From Mammaliicoccus stepanovicii (GTDB lineage Bacteria; Bacillota; Bacilli; Staphylococcales; Staphylococcaceae): DNA of 59,577 nucleotides. A program made the position numbers and the translations under genes. The stretch is from the NCBI RefSeq assembly GCF_002902525.1, contig NZ_PPQZ01000009.1, positions 1 to 59,577 of the forward strand, in the 5' to 3' direction. Positions within the stretch are counted from its first letter, which is position 1. Every line of letters begins with the position of its first letter. Of this stretch, positions 7,418-20,817 are shown piece by piece. Below the pieces are notes generated by a model. That model worked only from the letters and a program-made list of their open reading frames with translations, was not told where the DNA came from and did not search any database.

Positions 7418-8356
7418 TTAATGTTCCTCTTTTTCTAATTGTTTAAGCTGAGCAGTTAACCAATTGTATATATGTTCATATACTGCAAATTGATTCGTCT
7501 CGAATAGTACTTCATGTCGTTTATTCTTATACAATTGTACAGTTACATGTTTAATACCTGCACGTTTATATGCAGTTGCTAATCGTCTAATACCATTTCC
7601 AAATCCACCAAACTGATCTTCTTTTCCCGAAACAAGTAGAATTGGCATTTGTGGATTTTGTTTTTTGATATAACTTGGTTTAATAGCTTGATTTGAAGCT
7701 TTAACGATTTCTAAATAAACTTTATGCGAGACTAGAAAACCAGTGTATGGATCTCTTTCATATACTTTTCTATTTTCATCACTTTCACTTATCCATTGAT
7801 TATCTTTATTAAAAGATTTATGTGCTCTATTTGGTGTTTTAAATGCCATATTATTAATTAATTTTGATTTCGTACGATTACCTAAAAATAAATTAGCAAC
7901 TTTTAAGCCTAAATAGTTTAATTTCCCTTGTAAATTTGGATAAACAACTGTACCTGATAATATTAAGATATCTACATCATCAGGATAATCTCTAACATAT
8001 TGTCTTGCGACTAAAGAGCCCATAGAATGACCAATTAAGATATATGGTAATGTTGGATTCAATTCTGCAATAAAAGTATCTCTAATTTCTTTATTGTCTT
8101 CAACCAACTCATCAAGTGAATTAAAATGACCTCGTGTCGATTCCTCAATTTCTTTACCATGCCCTCGATGATTATGTCTAATAACATGAAAGCCTCGTTT
8201 GCATAGGTACTCAGAAATAACATCATATCTATCTTTATGTTCTGCTACACCATGTAAGATATGTACAATCCCAACTGGCTGTTCATCTGTTTTATCAATT
8301 GTTACTTCTAATGTTTGTTCCGAAGCTAAAGTGATCTTATGATTCATTCTTCTCAA
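7418..8356 (-). CDS. Alpha/beta hydrolase, lysophospholipase (monoacylglycerol lipase-like)
   Basis: This serine hydrolase of the YtpA/Hydrolase_4 type matches the lysophospholipase found next to miaA in S. aureus. Visible are HILHGVAEHKDRYD (oxyanion strand), NHRGHG, the nucleophile elbow GHSMGS, a C-terminal SGKEDQFGGFG with the likely catalytic Asp, and KNKRHEVL with the catalytic His. It probably cleaves monoacyl lipids. Start choice: GGGAGG lies 9 bases before TTG 8356, giving MRRMNHKIT; ATG 8347 is an alternative, and TTG 8377 overlaps the Shine-Dalgarno. It is the first gene of the operon with miaA and hfq. Confidence 0.85.
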   Translation of the reverse strand: MRRMNHKITLASEQTLEVTIDKTDEQPVGIVHILHGVAEHKDRYDVISEYLCKRGFHVIRHNHRGHGKEIEESTRGHFNSLDELVEDNKEIRDTFIAELNPTLPYILIGHSMGSLVARQYVRDYPDDVDILILSGTVVYPNLQGKLNYLGLKVANLFLGNRTKSKLINNMAFKTPNRAHKSFNKDNQWISESDENRKVYERDPYTGFLVSHKVYLEIVKASNQAIKPSYIKKQNPQMPILLVSGKEDQFGGFGNGIRRLATAYKRAGIKHVTVQLYKNKRHEVLFETNQFAVYEHIYNWLTAQLKQLEKEEH

Positions 8357-8477
8357 AGACAAACGCCTCCCTTTCAATCCATTATATCAAATTCATTCAT
8401 AAATAAAAAAGTAACACTATTCATTTAGATATCTTATAATATTTCAAAATTTTATAAGTAAGAATAAGATAAAAAAA

Positions 8478-8523
8478 GCCATTTTGCAAATGACTTTCAT
8501 AGGAAAGCTCATGCAAAATGGCT
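8478..8523 (-). terminator. Terminator after glpD
   Basis: Perfect 12-base arms AGCCATTTTGCA / TGCAAAATGGCT are followed on the minus strand by a run of seven T. It lies 22 bases after the glpD stop. Confidence 0.9.
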
Positions 8524-8545
8524 GTATAATTTTAAAAATCAAATA

Positions 8546-10222
8546 TTATTTCAATACTGCTGGTTGATCATTTGGATTTACTGCTTCAGTAATAGCTTTT
8601 TCAAGGTCTTGTGCATATACTAATTTAGTATCAGCATCATAGTTAAGCATTTTAGCCATAACTTCGATGATTGCATCTTTATATTCTAATACATATTTAA
8701 TATCGAAGTATAATCTTCCTGAACGGCGTACTAAGAAGTCAGTTGGTTTATGAACCATTTCTTTTTGAATACTGTAAACAACTTCTGCATAAACAGCAAG
8801 TGGTAAGTTTAAATCAGCAACTTGTGCAGCATGTGCTATTTCAAATACTTCATCAACGTTAGAACCATATTTTCTAGCTAAATAACGTGCATCTTCTTCT
8901 GATAAGTTATAGTTTTTAGCTTCTTTTACTTTTGATTCAACAAATGATTCATAGTTTTTGCTGCCACCGATGTTACCACCAGAAATATAAGTATCTTTCG
9001 TTTTACATGGTCCAAATGATAATTTATATTCTTCTTTAAGACGTTTGCTTAATAAATCTACAATATCTTGAGCCATATGACGATAACCTGTTAACTTACC
9101 TCCAGCAATTGTAAGTAAGCCAGAATCACCTTCCCAAATTTCATCTTTACGAGAAATTTCAGATGGGTCTTTACCTTTTTCGAATATTAGTGGTCTAACA
9201 CCAGCCCATGTAGATTCGATATCTTTATCTTCTACATTAACTGTTGGGAACATATAGTGAATTGCATCAATTAAATATTGACGGTCTTCTTCCGTTACTT
9301 TTGGTGATGATTTATCATTATCATAAATCGTATCTGTTGTTCCTACATATGCTTTACCATCTCTAGGAATTGCAAAAATCATTCTTCCATCATTTTCAGT
9401 GTCAAAGTATACTGCTTGTTGTAATGGGAATATACTTTGATCAATTACAATATGAACACCTTTAGTTAATCTCAATTGTTTATTGTTAGTAGAGTAATCT
9501 TTACCTCTTACTTCATCTACCCAAGGTCCGGCAGCATTAATAACACGTTTACCTTTAATTTCAAATTTCTCATTGTGAAGTAAATCAGTTACATCAATAC
9601 CTGACACTTTATTTTTCTTATTATATAAGAATTCATTCGCTTTAGCGTAATTGATAATATCTGCACCAAATTCACGCGCACGTTTCATAACTTCGATTGT
9701 TAAACGTGCATCATCAGTACGGTATTCTACGTAATATCCGCCACCTTTAAGACCATCTTGTTTAACTAGAGGTTCTTTCTTAATCGTTTCATCTCTATTT
9801 AACATTGAACGGCGTTCAGATTTTTTAACGCCTGCTAAGAAGTCATAAACTTTTAAGCCAATTGATGTAGTAAATGGTCCCATACTTCCACCTTTATGCA
9901 TCGGTAATAACATCCATTCTGGCGTTGTTACATGTGGACCGTTTTCATATACAATTGCTCTTTCTTTACCTGTTTCCGCTACTACACCGACTTGCAGTTG
10001 TTTTAAATAACGTAAACCACCATGTACTAATTTAGTACTTCTTGAGCTAGTACCTTGGGCAAAGTCTTGCATTTCAACTAATGCGACTTTCATACCACGT
10101 TGTGAAGCATCTAATGCTATACCAGCACCAGTAATACCTCCACCAATAACGACTACATCATATTCTTTAGTTTTAAGTTGATCTTTAACTTGATTTCTAT
10201 TTAACGCTGATAAATGTTGCAT
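8546..10222 (-). CDS. glpD: Aerobic glycerol-3-phosphate dehydrogenase
   Basis: GlpD oxidises glycerol 3-phosphate to dihydroxyacetone phosphate and passes electrons to menaquinone at the membrane. The FAD-binding Rossmann motif [18 protein letters not shown] is near residues 24-41, followed by the family signature [17 protein letters not shown] and a second conserved block WAGVRPL. The protein aligns along its whole length with S. aureus GlpD (557 residues). Start ATG 10222 is preferred (558 residues) because GGAGG lies 8 bases upstream; the ATG two codons earlier is too close. It is transcribed separately from glpFK, behind its own leader terminator, a target for GlpP antitermination. Confidence 0.97.
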   Translation of the reverse strand: MQHLSALNRNQVKDQLKTKEYDVVVIGGGITGAGIALDASQRGMKVALVEMQDFAQGTSSRSTKLVHGGLRYLKQLQVGVVAETGKERAIVYENGPHVTTPEWMLLPMHKGGSMGPFTTSIGLKVYDFLAGVKKSERRSMLNRDETIKKEPLVKQDGLKGGGYYVEYRTDDARLTIEVMKRAREFGADIINYAKANEFLYNKKNKVSGIDVTDLLHNEKFEIKGKRVINAAGPWVDEVRGKDYSTNNKQLRLTKGVHIVIDQSIFPLQQAVYFDTENDGRMIFAIPRDGKAYVGTTDTIYDNDKSSPKVTEEDRQYLIDAIHYMFPTVNVEDKDIESTWAGVRPLIFEKGKDPSEISRKDEIWEGDSGLLTIAGGKLTGYRHMAQDIVDLLSKRLKEEYKLSFGPCKTKDTYISGGNIGGSKNYESFVESKVKEAKNYNLSEEDARYLARKYGSNVDEVFEIAHAAQVADLNLPLAVYAEVVYSIQKEMVHKPTDFLVRRSGRLYFDIKYVLEYKDAIIEVMAKMLNYDADTKLVYAQDLEKAITEAVNPNDQPAVLK

Positions 10223-10253
10223 AACCATTTCCTCCTATTAATGTAAAAAAATA

Positions 10254-10294
10254 AGAGACTCATCCCTACAATAAATTGTATGAACAAAGCCTCT
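10254..10294 (-). promoter_or_regulatory. GlpP-type leader terminator of glpD
   Basis: On the minus strand AGAGGCTT and GAGTCTCT can pair (8 bp with two G-U pairs), followed by a T-rich run, between the glpK stop and the glpD ribosome binding site. Bacillus glpD has such a terminator, which GlpP with glycerol 3-phosphate overrides. The assignment is by position and by the presence of glpP in the window. Confidence 0.7.
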
Positions 10295-10337
10295 CACATC
10301 TCTACGAAATATTAACTTACATTAATGATAACACAAC

Positions 10338-12676
<2,339 letters not shown>

Positions 12677-12718
12677 ATTAAATAACCTCCTCATTATTAT
12701 CTGCTAATACATAAAAAT

Positions 12719-12768
12719 CCCCCTACAGAGGCCTAAACAAATTAATGCATAGGCCATGTTGTAGAGGG
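12719..12768 (-). promoter_or_regulatory. GlpP-type leader terminator of glpFK
   Basis: On the minus strand CCCTCTACA pairs with TGTAGGGGG, with an inner GGCCTA / TAGGCC stem, and a TTTTT run follows. It stands between the promoter at 12805-12833 and the glpF ribosome binding site, where it would stop transcription unless an antiterminator acts. GlpP is the known antiterminator of the glpF and glpD leaders in Bacillus. Confidence 0.85.
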
Positions 12769-12804
12769 TCTCATTTACTCATCTCATATATTAACTTATT
12801 TAAA

Positions 12805-12833
12805 AGTATAATACTATATGAAAACGTTGTCAA
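12805..12833 (-). promoter_or_regulatory. glpFK promoter with overlapping CcpA cre site
   Basis: On the minus strand TTGACA (12828-12833), a 17-base spacer and TATACT (12805-12810) form a near-consensus SigA promoter. The sequence TGACAACGTTTTCA (12819-12832) fits the cre consensus TGWNANCGNTNWCA at every fixed position and overlaps the -35 element, so CcpA would repress when better sugars are present. Confidence 0.85.
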
Positions 12834-12839
12834 ATGGAT

Positions 12840-13373
12840 TTACCAAATATTTAAATCACTTGTCGTAATGTATTTGGCGCCACTTTCTATCGCAAGTTCA
12901 ATCTCTTCTTGCGTGTTTATAAGTCCACCAGCAATAATATCTTTACCCGTTTTTTCTCTTATTTCTTTAATTACTTTTGTAGCAACACCTGGTAGAACCT
13001 CAACTAAATCAGGATCTGCCTGTTTAATTAATTCTATACTTCTACTAAGTGCTGTACTATCTAATATAAATACTCTTAAGATTGTTAACGTATTTAGCTT
13101 TTTAGCACGTTTAATAATTTTTGATTTTGTTGAAAGGATGCCATTTGGTTTATATTGTTGTATAACATATTCAACCGCTGCTTCATCATTTGATAAGCCT
13201 TTTATTAAATCTATATGCAACATTACTTCCTTATTATGAGCTTTCATTTGTTCGAGTATGGCTTGTAAATGACCGATATGTGTATCAAGCAAGACACATT
13301 GCTTATAATCTAATTTAAAAAATTTTTCCATATCTTTCATCGATCGAATTGCTGGCAAAATATGCTGATTCAT
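12840..13373 (-). CDS. glpP: Glycerol-3-phosphate-responsive antiterminator GlpP
   Basis: GlpP binds glycerol 3-phosphate and the leader RNAs of glp genes, so that transcription passes the leader terminators. The 177-residue protein matches the GlpP family: ILPAIRSMKDMEKF at the start, LLDTHIGHL, MLHIDLIKGLSNDEAAVEY, and the TIM-barrel-like end VEVLPGVATKVIKEI...IIAGGLINTQEEIE..GAKYITTSD. AGGAGGT lies 10 bases before the ATG. It is directly upstream of its targets glpFK and glpD and 15 bases after mutL, so it may be transcribed with mutSL. Confidence 0.96.
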   Translation of the reverse strand: MNQHILPAIRSMKDMEKFFKLDYKQCVLLDTHIGHLQAILEQMKAHNKEVMLHIDLIKGLSNDEAAVEYVIQQYKPNGILSTKSKIIKRAKKLNTLTILRVFILDSTALSRSIELIKQADPDLVEVLPGVATKVIKEIREKTGKDIIAGGLINTQEEIELAIESGAKYITTSDLNIW

Positions 13374-13388
13374 GGCAATTTATACCTC

Positions 13389-15377
13389 CTACATTACTCT
13401 TTTAAATAATTTTTCTAATTCGTAAGTCGTTAATTCAATAATAATTGGACGCCCATGCGGACAAGTAAATGGATCAGTTGTTTCTCTAAGCTCATCAATT
13501 AAATGGCTCATTTCATGCTGTCTTAAATAGTGGTTCGCTTTTATAGATTTCTTACAACTCATCATAATGGCAGCATCTTCTCTTAATTTTCTAATATCTA
13601 CCTTTTCATGCTTTAAGACGTAATCAATCATATCTTTAATAATGTCTTCAGCTTCTACTACAGGTAACCAGACCGGGTATTCACTCACCATATAATCATG
13701 GTGTCCTATCGGTTCTAGAAAAATCCCCGCTTCTTCTAGAGGTTGTAAATATTTATTAATAATCATATGTTCATCTTTAGAGAAATTAAATGTTAATGGT
13801 AATAACAAGCTTTGTGTTTCGTTTGTAACTTCACCAATTTTCTCTTTAAAAAACTCATATTTAATTCTCTCTTGAGCTGCATGTTGATCAATCATAAACA
13901 TGCCTGTATCATTTTGAGCAATGATATATGTGCCATGAACTTGACCAACGACTTCCATGTAAGGTACACGAGGCTTTTCAATATTTGGTTGAACATATTC
14001 GTTATGGTTTGATGATTGCACAAACTGTTCTTCTTGATCAGTACTTTGTTGAACTGGTTCTGAAGATGATATTTGCTGAATATCATCTTTCTGTTCTCCT
14101 ACACTGTCATGTGTGTATTGTGTTTCTTCATGAATGAATGATTGATACTCTTTCGGTTTGAAATGCCATTGCTGTGTAGAAGGGCTAGGTTGTTCTTTCT
14201 GAATAGAATGTCGATTATCTTGGTTTTCATCATGATTATCTGGATTTGAAGATTGTTCTTTATCGTAGTTTGCTCGTGATGAATTTGTGTTTCTTCTCTC
14301 TTCAAAATCCAACCGTTGCTGTTCGAAAATTTCTTTTTGTGACTTTTTAGGTTCTTTATCTATACTTGTATTTGGTATTAACGACATGCCACGAAAAGCT
14401 TCTTTAATCTTTCGGCTAATGAGATCATATAACAGCTGTTCTTTAGAAAGTCTGACTTCCAATTTTGTTGGATGCACGTTAACGTCAACTAGAATAGGAT
14501 CCATTTCAATGTTTATATAAACGATAGGATATCGACCAATCGGCAACAAAGTATGATAACCTTCAATAATTGCTTTATTCAATGCATAATTTTTAATATA
14601 TCTACCATTGATAAATATTGAAATATAATGGCGATTACTCCTCGTATGTTCAGGCTTACAAATAAACCCATTCATCACGTAGTCATCTGTCTCTCCATTA
14701 ATTTCTACTAGATCCTTCGCGATTTTCATGCCATATATTTCTGCCATAACTTCATTTGTTCTACCTGATCCATTTGTTGCTAATATTGTTTTATCATCAG
14801 ATACTAAACTGAACGATATATGCGGGTGACTCATTGCCATTCTATTTACGATATCTGTTATTTTGCCTAGTTCTGTATACAAGCTTTTTACATATTTCAA
14901 ACGTGCAGGTGTATTATAAAATAATTCTTTAACAAGAATATCAGTTCCTTGTTTAGCTTTTGCTGGTTGTTGTTTTATAATTTCTCCGTTTTCGACTTGA
15001 ACCTCATGTCCAAGCATGTCATCTGTACAAGTTTTCATTGTTACTTTACTTACAGAAGATATACTTGCTAACGCTTCACCTCGAAAACCTAGCGTTCGGA
15101 TATGAAACAAATCATAATCATTATCAATCTTACTTGTTGCATGTCTTCCGAACGCTTTTGCTATATCATCTTCTTCGATACCAGTACCATTATCTACAAC
15201 TCTAATAGATTGAATACCTGATTCTCGAATCGTTATATCAATTTGTGTCGCTTGCGCATCTATTGCATTTTCCAATAATTCTTTAACAACTGATGCAGGT
15301 CTTTCGACTACTTCACCGGCAGCTATTTTATTGGCTAAAGAAAGTTCTAGTTCTTTAATTTTCCCCAATGCATTCAC
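13389..15377 (-). CDS. mutL: DNA mismatch repair protein MutL
   Basis: MutL links MutS mismatch recognition to strand incision. The N-terminal GHKL ATPase (about 1-330) shows [29 protein letters not shown] and [23 protein letters not shown]-rich linker covers about 345-450. The C-terminal dimerisation and endonuclease domain has [11 protein letters not shown], a form of the DQHAxxERxxYE metal-binding motif, so this is a nuclease-active MutL. The motif [10 protein letters not shown] near the end is also metal-binding. The length of 662 fits staphylococcal MutL. It follows mutS by 5 bases. Confidence 0.96.
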   Translation of the reverse strand: MNALGKIKELELSLANKIAAGEVVERPASVVKELLENAIDAQATQIDITIRESGIQSIRVVDNGTGIEEDDIAKAFGRHATSKIDNDYDLFHIRTLGFRGEALASISSVSKVTMKTCTDDMLGHEVQVENGEIIKQQPAKAKQGTDILVKELFYNTPARLKYVKSLYTELGKITDIVNRMAMSHPHISFSLVSDDKTILATNGSGRTNEVMAEIYGMKIAKDLVEINGETDDYVMNGFICKPEHTRSNRHYISIFINGRYIKNYALNKAIIEGYHTLLPIGRYPIVYINIEMDPILVDVNVHPTKLEVRLSKEQLLYDLISRKIKEAFRGMSLIPNTSIDKEPKKSQKEIFEQQRLDFEERRNTNSSRANYDKEQSSNPDNHDENQDNRHSIQKEQPSPSTQQWHFKPKEYQSFIHEETQYTHDSVGEQKDDIQQISSSEPVQQSTDQEEQFVQSSNHNEYVQPNIEKPRVPYMEVVGQVHGTYIIAQNDTGMFMIDQHAAQERIKYEFFKEKIGEVTNETQSLLLPLTFNFSKDEHMIINKYLQPLEEAGIFLEPIGHHDYMVSEYPVWLPVVEAEDIIKDMIDYVLKHEKVDIRKLREDAAIMMSCKKSIKANHYLRQHEMSHLIDELRETTDPFTCPHGRPIIIELTTYELEKLFKRVM

Positions 15378-15382
15378 ACTTT

Positions 15383-17908
15383 CTATTTAATTTGATTTTG
15401 AATCTCTTGCAGTTTTGTTAATGCTTCTATTGGTGTCATATTCATAATATCCATAGATTTTATTTTATTTTCAATTTCTGAAGGTTTAGTTTCTTCAAAT
15501 AATTGGAATGATGGTTGTTCATAAGCATCACGCTGTTTTTCAGGTCTTGAGTTACGTTCCAACTCTTGTAATATCGTATTAGCTCTTTCGATAATTTCAT
15601 CAGGTAAGTCTGTTAATTTTGCTACATGTATACCATAACTTTGGTCAACTGCGCCTTCTTTAACTTTATGTAAGAATATCAGTTCACCTTGATATTCTTT
15701 AGCAGCTACATGTATGTTTTTTAATCCTGTTAAAGTTTCATCTAAATGCGTTAGCTCATGATAATGTGTAGAAAACAACGTTTTTGCTTTTGTGTGATGA
15801 TGTACATATTCTATCATTGACTGTGCCAAGGCTAATCCATCAAAAGTTGAAGTACCACGACCAATTTCATCAAATATAATAAGGCTATCTTCCGTAGCAC
15901 CAACCATTGCTTTCTCTGCTTCTAACATTTCTACCATAAATGTACTTTTCCCTGAAACTAAATCATCAGCAGCACCAATCCTTGTAAAGATTTGATCAAA
16001 TATTGGCAATTGAGCGTAATCGGCAGGAACATACGCACCCATTTGAGCCATTATACTAATAATTGCAATTTGTCTCATGTATGTACTCTTACCTGACATA
16101 TTTGGTCCAGTAATTAAGTAGATAAACTCTTCTTGGTTTAAGTAACAATCATTCGGAACATAATCATTATGATCCATAACGCGTTCTACCACTGGATGTC
16201 TTGATGCCTTTAAAGACAACGTCTTATCTTCACTAAAGACAGGTCTCGTATAATGATATTTTTGGGCAATTTCAGCAAAACTTTGTAAACAGTCTATTTC
16301 AGCAAGAAGCTTTGCTTGATATTGAAGTTGTTCAGTAAATGTTTTAACCTTTTGTCTTAATTCAAGAAATAATTGGTATTCTAACTCAATTGCCTTATCT
16401 TCTGCACCTAATATGATAGCTTCTTTTTCTTTGAGTTCTTCAGTTATATAACGTTCTGCATTAGATAACGTCTGTTTTCGTTGATACCCCAATGCATCCG
16501 TATCTATATGTTGTAAATTCGCTTTCGTAATTTCGATATAATAACCAAACACTTTGTTAAAACTAACTTTTAACGACTTCACGCCAGTTCTTTGACGCTC
16601 TTTAAGTTGAAGTTCAGCTAGCCACTGCTTGCCGTTTGTTGAAGCATCTTTATATTCATCTAACTTTTCATGATATCCTTGTTTAAAAATCCCACCCTCT
16701 TTAATAGATAGAGGTGGATCTTCTACCAAACTATCTTCAAGTAATGCTTCTAATTCTAAAAGTGGCTCAAGTGCTTTAAATCGTTCTACCGAATTAGAAT
16801 CTAGACGTTCGATTATTTCTTTAATAAATGGAATTTGTTTTATAGAATAATTCAATTGCACGAGGTCTTTCGCGTTAACATTTCCATAACTAACTCGACC
16901 TACTAATCGTTCGATATCATAAACCATGTTCAAATAACTACGCAATTCATCTCTTTCAATAAATCCATTTACTAATTGTTCAACAGCATCTAGACGTTCT
17001 TTAATATCATGAGGATTAATGAGTGGACGATCAATCCATTGTTTTAATCTTCTTGCTCCCATTGGTGTTTTCGTATCATCCATCAACCATAATAGTGTAC
17101 CCTTTTTAGACTTTAACCTTATACTTTCAGTTAACTCAAGATTCCTCTTTGCATAAAAGTCCATCTTCATATAATCTAATGCACGATATACGACAACATC
17201 TTCTATATGAGGCATGTCTCGTTTTCCATTATCATGTATATAATTTAATAAATATGTTAATGCCATTGTTTGTGCATTGGATGTTCCTTTAATCACTTCG
17301 TAATCCCTAGATTCATAACTGTCAATGACCGTAATCGTTTCAGTTATGAGCTGAATTTGTTTATATAGATTATCATGTAACGTTTTATTAACAATAATTT
17401 CATTAGGGTGAATCGTTGTAATTTCATTCATTAACGTAGATTCATCTTCAAATGAAGTAACTTTTAATTCACCTGTCGTTACATCACAATAACTTAAATG
17501 ATATTCACCATTTTCTTTAATGAAACTTAAAATATAGTTATTGGATTTTTCATCCATACCTTTTTGGTCCATAACGGTACCAGGTGTAATAACTTGAACA
17601 ACTTCTCGACGAACCATACCTTTAGTTTGTGTTGGGTCTTCCATTTGCTCACATATCGCAACTTTATACCCTTTGGAGATTAGTTTTTCAATATATCCTG
17701 CTGCTGAATGATATGGTACGCCACACATTGGAATGGGATCTTTCTTAGCATCACGTCTAGTCAACGTAATTTCTAACACTCTTGACGCTTCAATTGCATC
17801 ATCATAAAACATTTCATAAAAATCACCTAATCTAAAGAATAATAATGTATCTTGATATTGTGATTTAATTTTTAAATATTGTGCCATCATAGGCGTTGGT
17901 TTAGACAT
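15383..17908 (-). CDS. mutS: DNA mismatch recognition ATPase MutS
   Basis: MutS binds mispaired bases through the N-terminal Phe-x-Glu element, seen here as [11 protein letters not shown], after the typical [19 protein letters not shown] start. The ABC-type ATPase domain has the Walker [14 protein letters not shown] near residue 600, [12 protein letters not shown] (Walker B) and [10 protein letters not shown]. The C-terminal beta-clamp/tetramer region is present and short. ATG 17908 (841 residues) is preferred over GTG 17917 because the AAGGA is better spaced. It is the first gene of a mutS-mutL(-glpP) unit and lies after the thiW terminator. Confidence 0.97.
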   Translation of the reverse strand: MSKPTPMMAQYLKIKSQYQDTLLFFRLGDFYEMFYDDAIEASRVLEITLTRRDAKKDPIPMCGVPYHSAAGYIEKLISKGYKVAICEQMEDPTQTKGMVRREVVQVITPGTVMDQKGMDEKSNNYILSFIKENGEYHLSYCDVTTGELKVTSFEDESTLMNEITTIHPNEIIVNKTLHDNLYKQIQLITETITVIDSYESRDYEVIKGTSNAQTMALTYLLNYIHDNGKRDMPHIEDVVVYRALDYMKMDFYAKRNLELTESIRLKSKKGTLLWLMDDTKTPMGARRLKQWIDRPLINPHDIKERLDAVEQLVNGFIERDELRSYLNMVYDIERLVGRVSYGNVNAKDLVQLNYSIKQIPFIKEIIERLDSNSVERFKALEPLLELEALLEDSLVEDPPLSIKEGGIFKQGYHEKLDEYKDASTNGKQWLAELQLKERQRTGVKSLKVSFNKVFGYYIEITKANLQHIDTDALGYQRKQTLSNAERYITEELKEKEAIILGAEDKAIELEYQLFLELRQKVKTFTEQLQYQAKLLAEIDCLQSFAEIAQKYHYTRPVFSEDKTLSLKASRHPVVERVMDHNDYVPNDCYLNQEEFIYLITGPNMSGKSTYMRQIAIISIMAQMGAYVPADYAQLPIFDQIFTRIGAADDLVSGKSTFMVEMLEAEKAMVGATEDSLIIFDEIGRGTSTFDGLALAQSMIEYVHHHTKAKTLFSTHYHELTHLDETLTGLKNIHVAAKEYQGELIFLHKVKEGAVDQSYGIHVAKLTDLPDEIIERANTILQELERNSRPEKQRDAYEQPSFQLFEETKPSEIENKIKSMDIMNMTPIEALTKLQEIQNQIK

Positions 17909-17998
17909 GTTTTTCACGTTCCTTCTTTATTATTTTCGATTTATCTATTTTATCAAAAATATTCAAAATAAACGAGTAACGTATAATTAAATCAAAAA

Positions 17999-18042
17999 AT
18001 CTCTTCAAAGAACATACTTTTACGTTGCAACTTTAAAGAGAT
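17999..18042 (-). terminator. Terminator after thiW
   Basis: Arms ATCTCTTcAAAG / CTTTaAAGAGAT with a 20-base loop are followed on the minus strand by TTTTTTG. It lies 40 bases after the thiW stop and separates it from mutS. Confidence 0.85.
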
Positions 18043-18081
18043 ATCTATACCCATATTCAGAATTAAATTGTAGTTATTACT

Positions 18082-18576
18082 TTAACGTATATAATGCTTC
18101 AGTATTCCTCTTCTTTCAAAAGATATCAATATGATATAACTTGCAATTGCTCCAAATAAACTACTAAGTAAAAACGATATAAATAGTGGCCAGAATGCAA
18201 GATTACCAAATCCAAGTAACCAAGAAATCGGAATACAAACTATACTTCCAATTACACCTGTACCTACTACTTCACCTAAAGATGCTAAATATAATTTACG
18301 TCGATATTTGTACAATAAACTTGCTAATAATACACCTATCATACTTCCTGGAAAGGCAAATATTGTCCCAATCCCAAGTATATTTCTAACAGTTGATGAT
18401 AATAATGCTTGTAATAAACCGTACCACGGCCCCAATATAACTGCACATATCACATTGATTAGATGCTGCATAGGCATTGCTTTTATTGGACCAATCGGTA
18501 TTGTGATAAATGTGCTTAATGTAACATTTATAGCTGTTAAAAGTGCTGTCAAAGTCATTAATTTCGTTTTATTCAT
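18082..18576 (-). CDS. thiW: ECF transporter substrate-binding subunit ThiW
   Basis: This 164-residue membrane protein matches the ThiW family of S components, thought to bind the thiazole precursor of thiamine (hydroxyethylthiazole) or a related compound and to use a shared EcfAAT energy module. It has five to six hydrophobic helices, the conserved IPIGPIKAMPMQHLINVICAVILGP block (written here only by its ends: IPIGPIKAMP and AVILGP), and FAFPGSMIG. The substrate is inferred mainly from the TPP riboswitch directly upstream. ATG 18576 follows GGGAGGA, placed right after the riboswitch terminator. It is a single-gene unit between ricA and mutS. Confidence 0.9.
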   Translation of the reverse strand: MNKTKLMTLTALLTAINVTLSTFITIPIGPIKAMPMQHLINVICAVILGPWYGLLQALLSSTVRNILGIGTIFAFPGSMIGVLLASLLYKYRRKLYLASLGEVVGTGVIGSIVCIPISWLLGFGNLAFWPLFISFLLSSLFGAIASYIILISFERRGILKHYIR

Positions 18577-18591
18577 CGTTTCCTCCCAAAA

Positions 18592-18630
18592 ATAGAGCCT
18601 AGGACATAAATAATTAGTCCTAGGCTCTAT
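18592..18630 (-). terminator. Expression-platform terminator of the TPP riboswitch
   Basis: Perfect 14-base arms ATAGAGCCTAGGAC / GTCCTAGGCTCTAT are followed by a TTTTT run and then at once by the thiW Shine-Dalgarno. It lies about 25 bases after the aptamer, so TPP binding probably favours termination. Confidence 0.88.
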
Positions 18631-18654
18631 ACATATACATATTAATGTTTAGTT

Positions 18655-18727
18655 ACACATCTTTACGCCAGCATTACCTGGATCAAATATACACGTATTT
18701 CTCAGCCCAAAAAGACACCGTGAGTGC
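18655..18727 (-). ncRNA. TPP riboswitch (THI element) upstream of thiW
   Basis: Read on the minus strand, the region contains the conserved THI landmarks in order: a CACGGTGTC strand, GGGCTGAGA (pyrimidine-binding arm), TTGATCCAGGTAATGCTGGCG (given here as TTGATC, then GGTAATGC, then GGCG) in the pyrophosphate-binding arm, and a closing GATGTG that pairs back to CAC near the 5' end. It is followed by a terminator and the thiamine-type transporter gene thiW, which fits a TPP-repressed uptake gene. Confidence 0.95.
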
Positions 18728-18741
18728 AAAATTCTATTTAA

Positions 18742-19173
18742 TTAATGTGAGCAACCACTTGTATTTGGTGCATTTTCAATTGCAGCACCTGTTTCACCTG
18801 TTAACTGATTCCCACCTGTTGATTCTATAATTTCATTTGTTACTGTATTACTAATCGAATTTGAAACCATTTGTAACAATTCATTTACTTCACCTTGTGC
18901 TTCTTTGAATTCACTTACAATAGGCATTTCATCTAATTCTTCTTCAACTTTTTTGATTTTTTCTTCTACCATTGATAAGGCTTTTTCTTTACCATAGTTT
19001 TGGAAGTTTACAGCTTGCTTTTGTAAAGATTTTAAGCTTGCCATCTTTTCTCTTACCGTTTGATTTTCATGAATTTGTGCTTCAGCACGTTTGAAGAAGT
19101 CAACCTCTTCAGTTTCTGCCATCATCTTTCCGAGTTTTCGTGCTTGATTTAATATATCATCTTTTGTATACAT
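18742..19173 (-). CDS. ricA: RicA (YmcA) family RNA-processing regulator
   Basis: RicA works with RicF (YlbF) and RicT (YaaT) as a complex that binds RNase Y and guides mRNA maturation in Bacillus. This 143-residue all-helical protein has the YheA/YmcA/YlbF-domain pattern (residues about 5-115). A Gly/Asn-rich tail follows, ending SGCSH, so Cys141 is two residues from the end; Cys141 of Bacillus RicA is one of the ligands of the iron-sulfur clusters of the complex. The ATG directly follows the miaB stop (TAAATG), so the two are translationally coupled, as in Bacillus and S. aureus. Confidence 0.92.
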   Translation of the reverse strand: MYTKDDILNQARKLGKMMAETEEVDFFKRAEAQIHENQTVREKMASLKSLQKQAVNFQNYGKEKALSMVEEKIKKVEEELDEMPIVSEFKEAQGEVNELLQMVSNSISNTVTNEIIESTGGNQLTGETGAAIENAPNTSGCSH

Positions 19174-20709
19174 TTAATGTGCCACCTTTTCTTTGGATAC
19201 AATCTCAATAAATTCACCATTTAATGAATATTGTTTTGCTTCTGTTATTTTTACTTTTACAATTTTACCTATCACATCTTGAGATGCCTTAAAGTTTACT
19301 AATTTATTTTTTTCAGTGTATCCAGCAAGTACTTCGTCATCTCTTTTACTTGTACCTTCACAAAGAACGAATACTTCTTGCCCTTCATAAGGTTTTAATG
19401 ATTTAGCAGCATATTCACCAACAACTTTGTTTAATCTTTGAAGTCGCTGTTTTTTTTCTTTTTCAGGTACATTATCTTTCATCTTAGCTGCTGGCGTACC
19501 TTCCCTTGGCGAATACACGTAAGTATATGCATGTTCAAAACCAACTTCATGATATAAATCAATTGTTTCTAAAAATTGAGCTTCTGTTTCATTAGGATAT
19601 CCAACAATTATATCAGTTGTCAATGCAACATCAGGTATCGCAGTTTTAATTTTTCGGACTAGTTCTAAATAACTTTCACGCGTGTATTTACGCCCCATTA
19701 TTTTAAGAACGTTATTATTACCCGACTGTACTGGTAAATGTACATGAGGCACAATATTATTATCTTCAGCAATTGCATTAATTAAACGATCGTCGAAATC
19801 CCATGGGTGACTTGTTGTAAACCTTACTCTTGGAATATCTATTTTATTTATATCTTTCAGTAAATCACCTAAGCCATATTCCAAACCATCTATATCTTTA
19901 CCATATGCATTGACATTTTGTCCGAGTAAACAAATTTCTTGATACCCTTGTCTCGCTAAATCTCTGACTTCAGCTATGATTTCAGCAGGCATACGACTAC
20001 GTTCTTTACCACGTGTAAATGGAACTATGCAATATGTACAGAATTTATCACACCCATACATAATATTAACCCACGCTTTAATTCGGCCATTTCTAACTTT
20101 AGGTAAATTCTCAATAACGTCGCCTTCTTTAGACCAAACTTCAACGACCATCGCTTTAGACATGTATGCTTCTTCTAATATATCTGGTAATCTATGAATA
20201 TTATGTGTACCAAAAATCATATCTACATTTTGGTATGACTTAAGTATCTTATTGACTACTGATTCCTCTTGTGACATACATCCACAAACACCTATTATAC
20301 AATCTGGTCTTTCTTGTTTAAGATGTTTTAAATTTCCTATTTCACTAAACACTTTGTTTTCAGCATTTTCCCTAATTGCACAAGTATTTAATAAGATAAC
20401 ATCCGCATCATCTACAGTATTTGTTGGCGTAAATCCTAACGCTTGAAAAATTCCAGCCATCACTTCAGTATCATGTTCATTCATTTGACAACCATATGTT
20501 CTAATGTAAAATTTACGACCTTTCCCCATTCCTCTATGTCGTTCATCTATTTTAAAATCATCATGATATTCTACTTCAGATTTCCCTCTCGTTTTAGCCT
20601 CTTTTAAATTTGGAGGTTGATAAACGTGCTCGAAGTATTTACTATAATCTTTTTCTAAATTAGGTTCTGTCTTCGCATTAGCACCATATTTTCTTTGCTC
20701 TTCATTCAA
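19174..20709 (-). CDS. miaB: tRNA-2-methylthio-N6-dimethylallyladenosine synthase MiaB
   Basis: This radical-SAM enzyme adds a methylthio group to i6A37 made by MiaA. The first cluster ligands are in [23 protein letters not shown] and [10 protein letters not shown]; the radical-SAM motif CDKFCTYC is near residue 220; a TRAM domain follows at about 440-505 ([21 protein letters not shown]). The start is TTG 20709, giving MNEEQRKYG as in S. aureus, with AAAGGG 8 bases upstream; the longer frame from TTG 20715 is badly spaced. It is 511 residues long and heads a miaB-ricA pair. Confidence 0.96.
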   Translation of the reverse strand: MNEEQRKYGANAKTEPNLEKDYSKYFEHVYQPPNLKEAKTRGKSEVEYHDDFKIDERHRGMGKGRKFYIRTYGCQMNEHDTEVMAGIFQALGFTPTNTVDDADVILLNTCAIRENAENKVFSEIGNLKHLKQERPDCIIGVCGCMSQEESVVNKILKSYQNVDMIFGTHNIHRLPDILEEAYMSKAMVVEVWSKEGDVIENLPKVRNGRIKAWVNIMYGCDKFCTYCIVPFTRGKERSRMPAEIIAEVRDLARQGYQEICLLGQNVNAYGKDIDGLEYGLGDLLKDINKIDIPRVRFTTSHPWDFDDRLINAIAEDNNIVPHVHLPVQSGNNNVLKIMGRKYTRESYLELVRKIKTAIPDVALTTDIIVGYPNETEAQFLETIDLYHEVGFEHAYTYVYSPREGTPAAKMKDNVPEKEKKQRLQRLNKVVGEYAAKSLKPYEGQEVFVLCEGTSKRDDEVLAGYTEKNKLVNFKASQDVIGKIVKVKITEAKQYSLNGEFIEIVSKEKVAH

Positions 20710-20817
20710 TTTCAAAACCCTTTCTTCCCATATTTATTCATCTTTATATTATATTAGAGTTCAACATAAAGTGCAAAGAAGTTTAAGTGCTTACAAGTCG
20801 TATATATTTATACTTAC

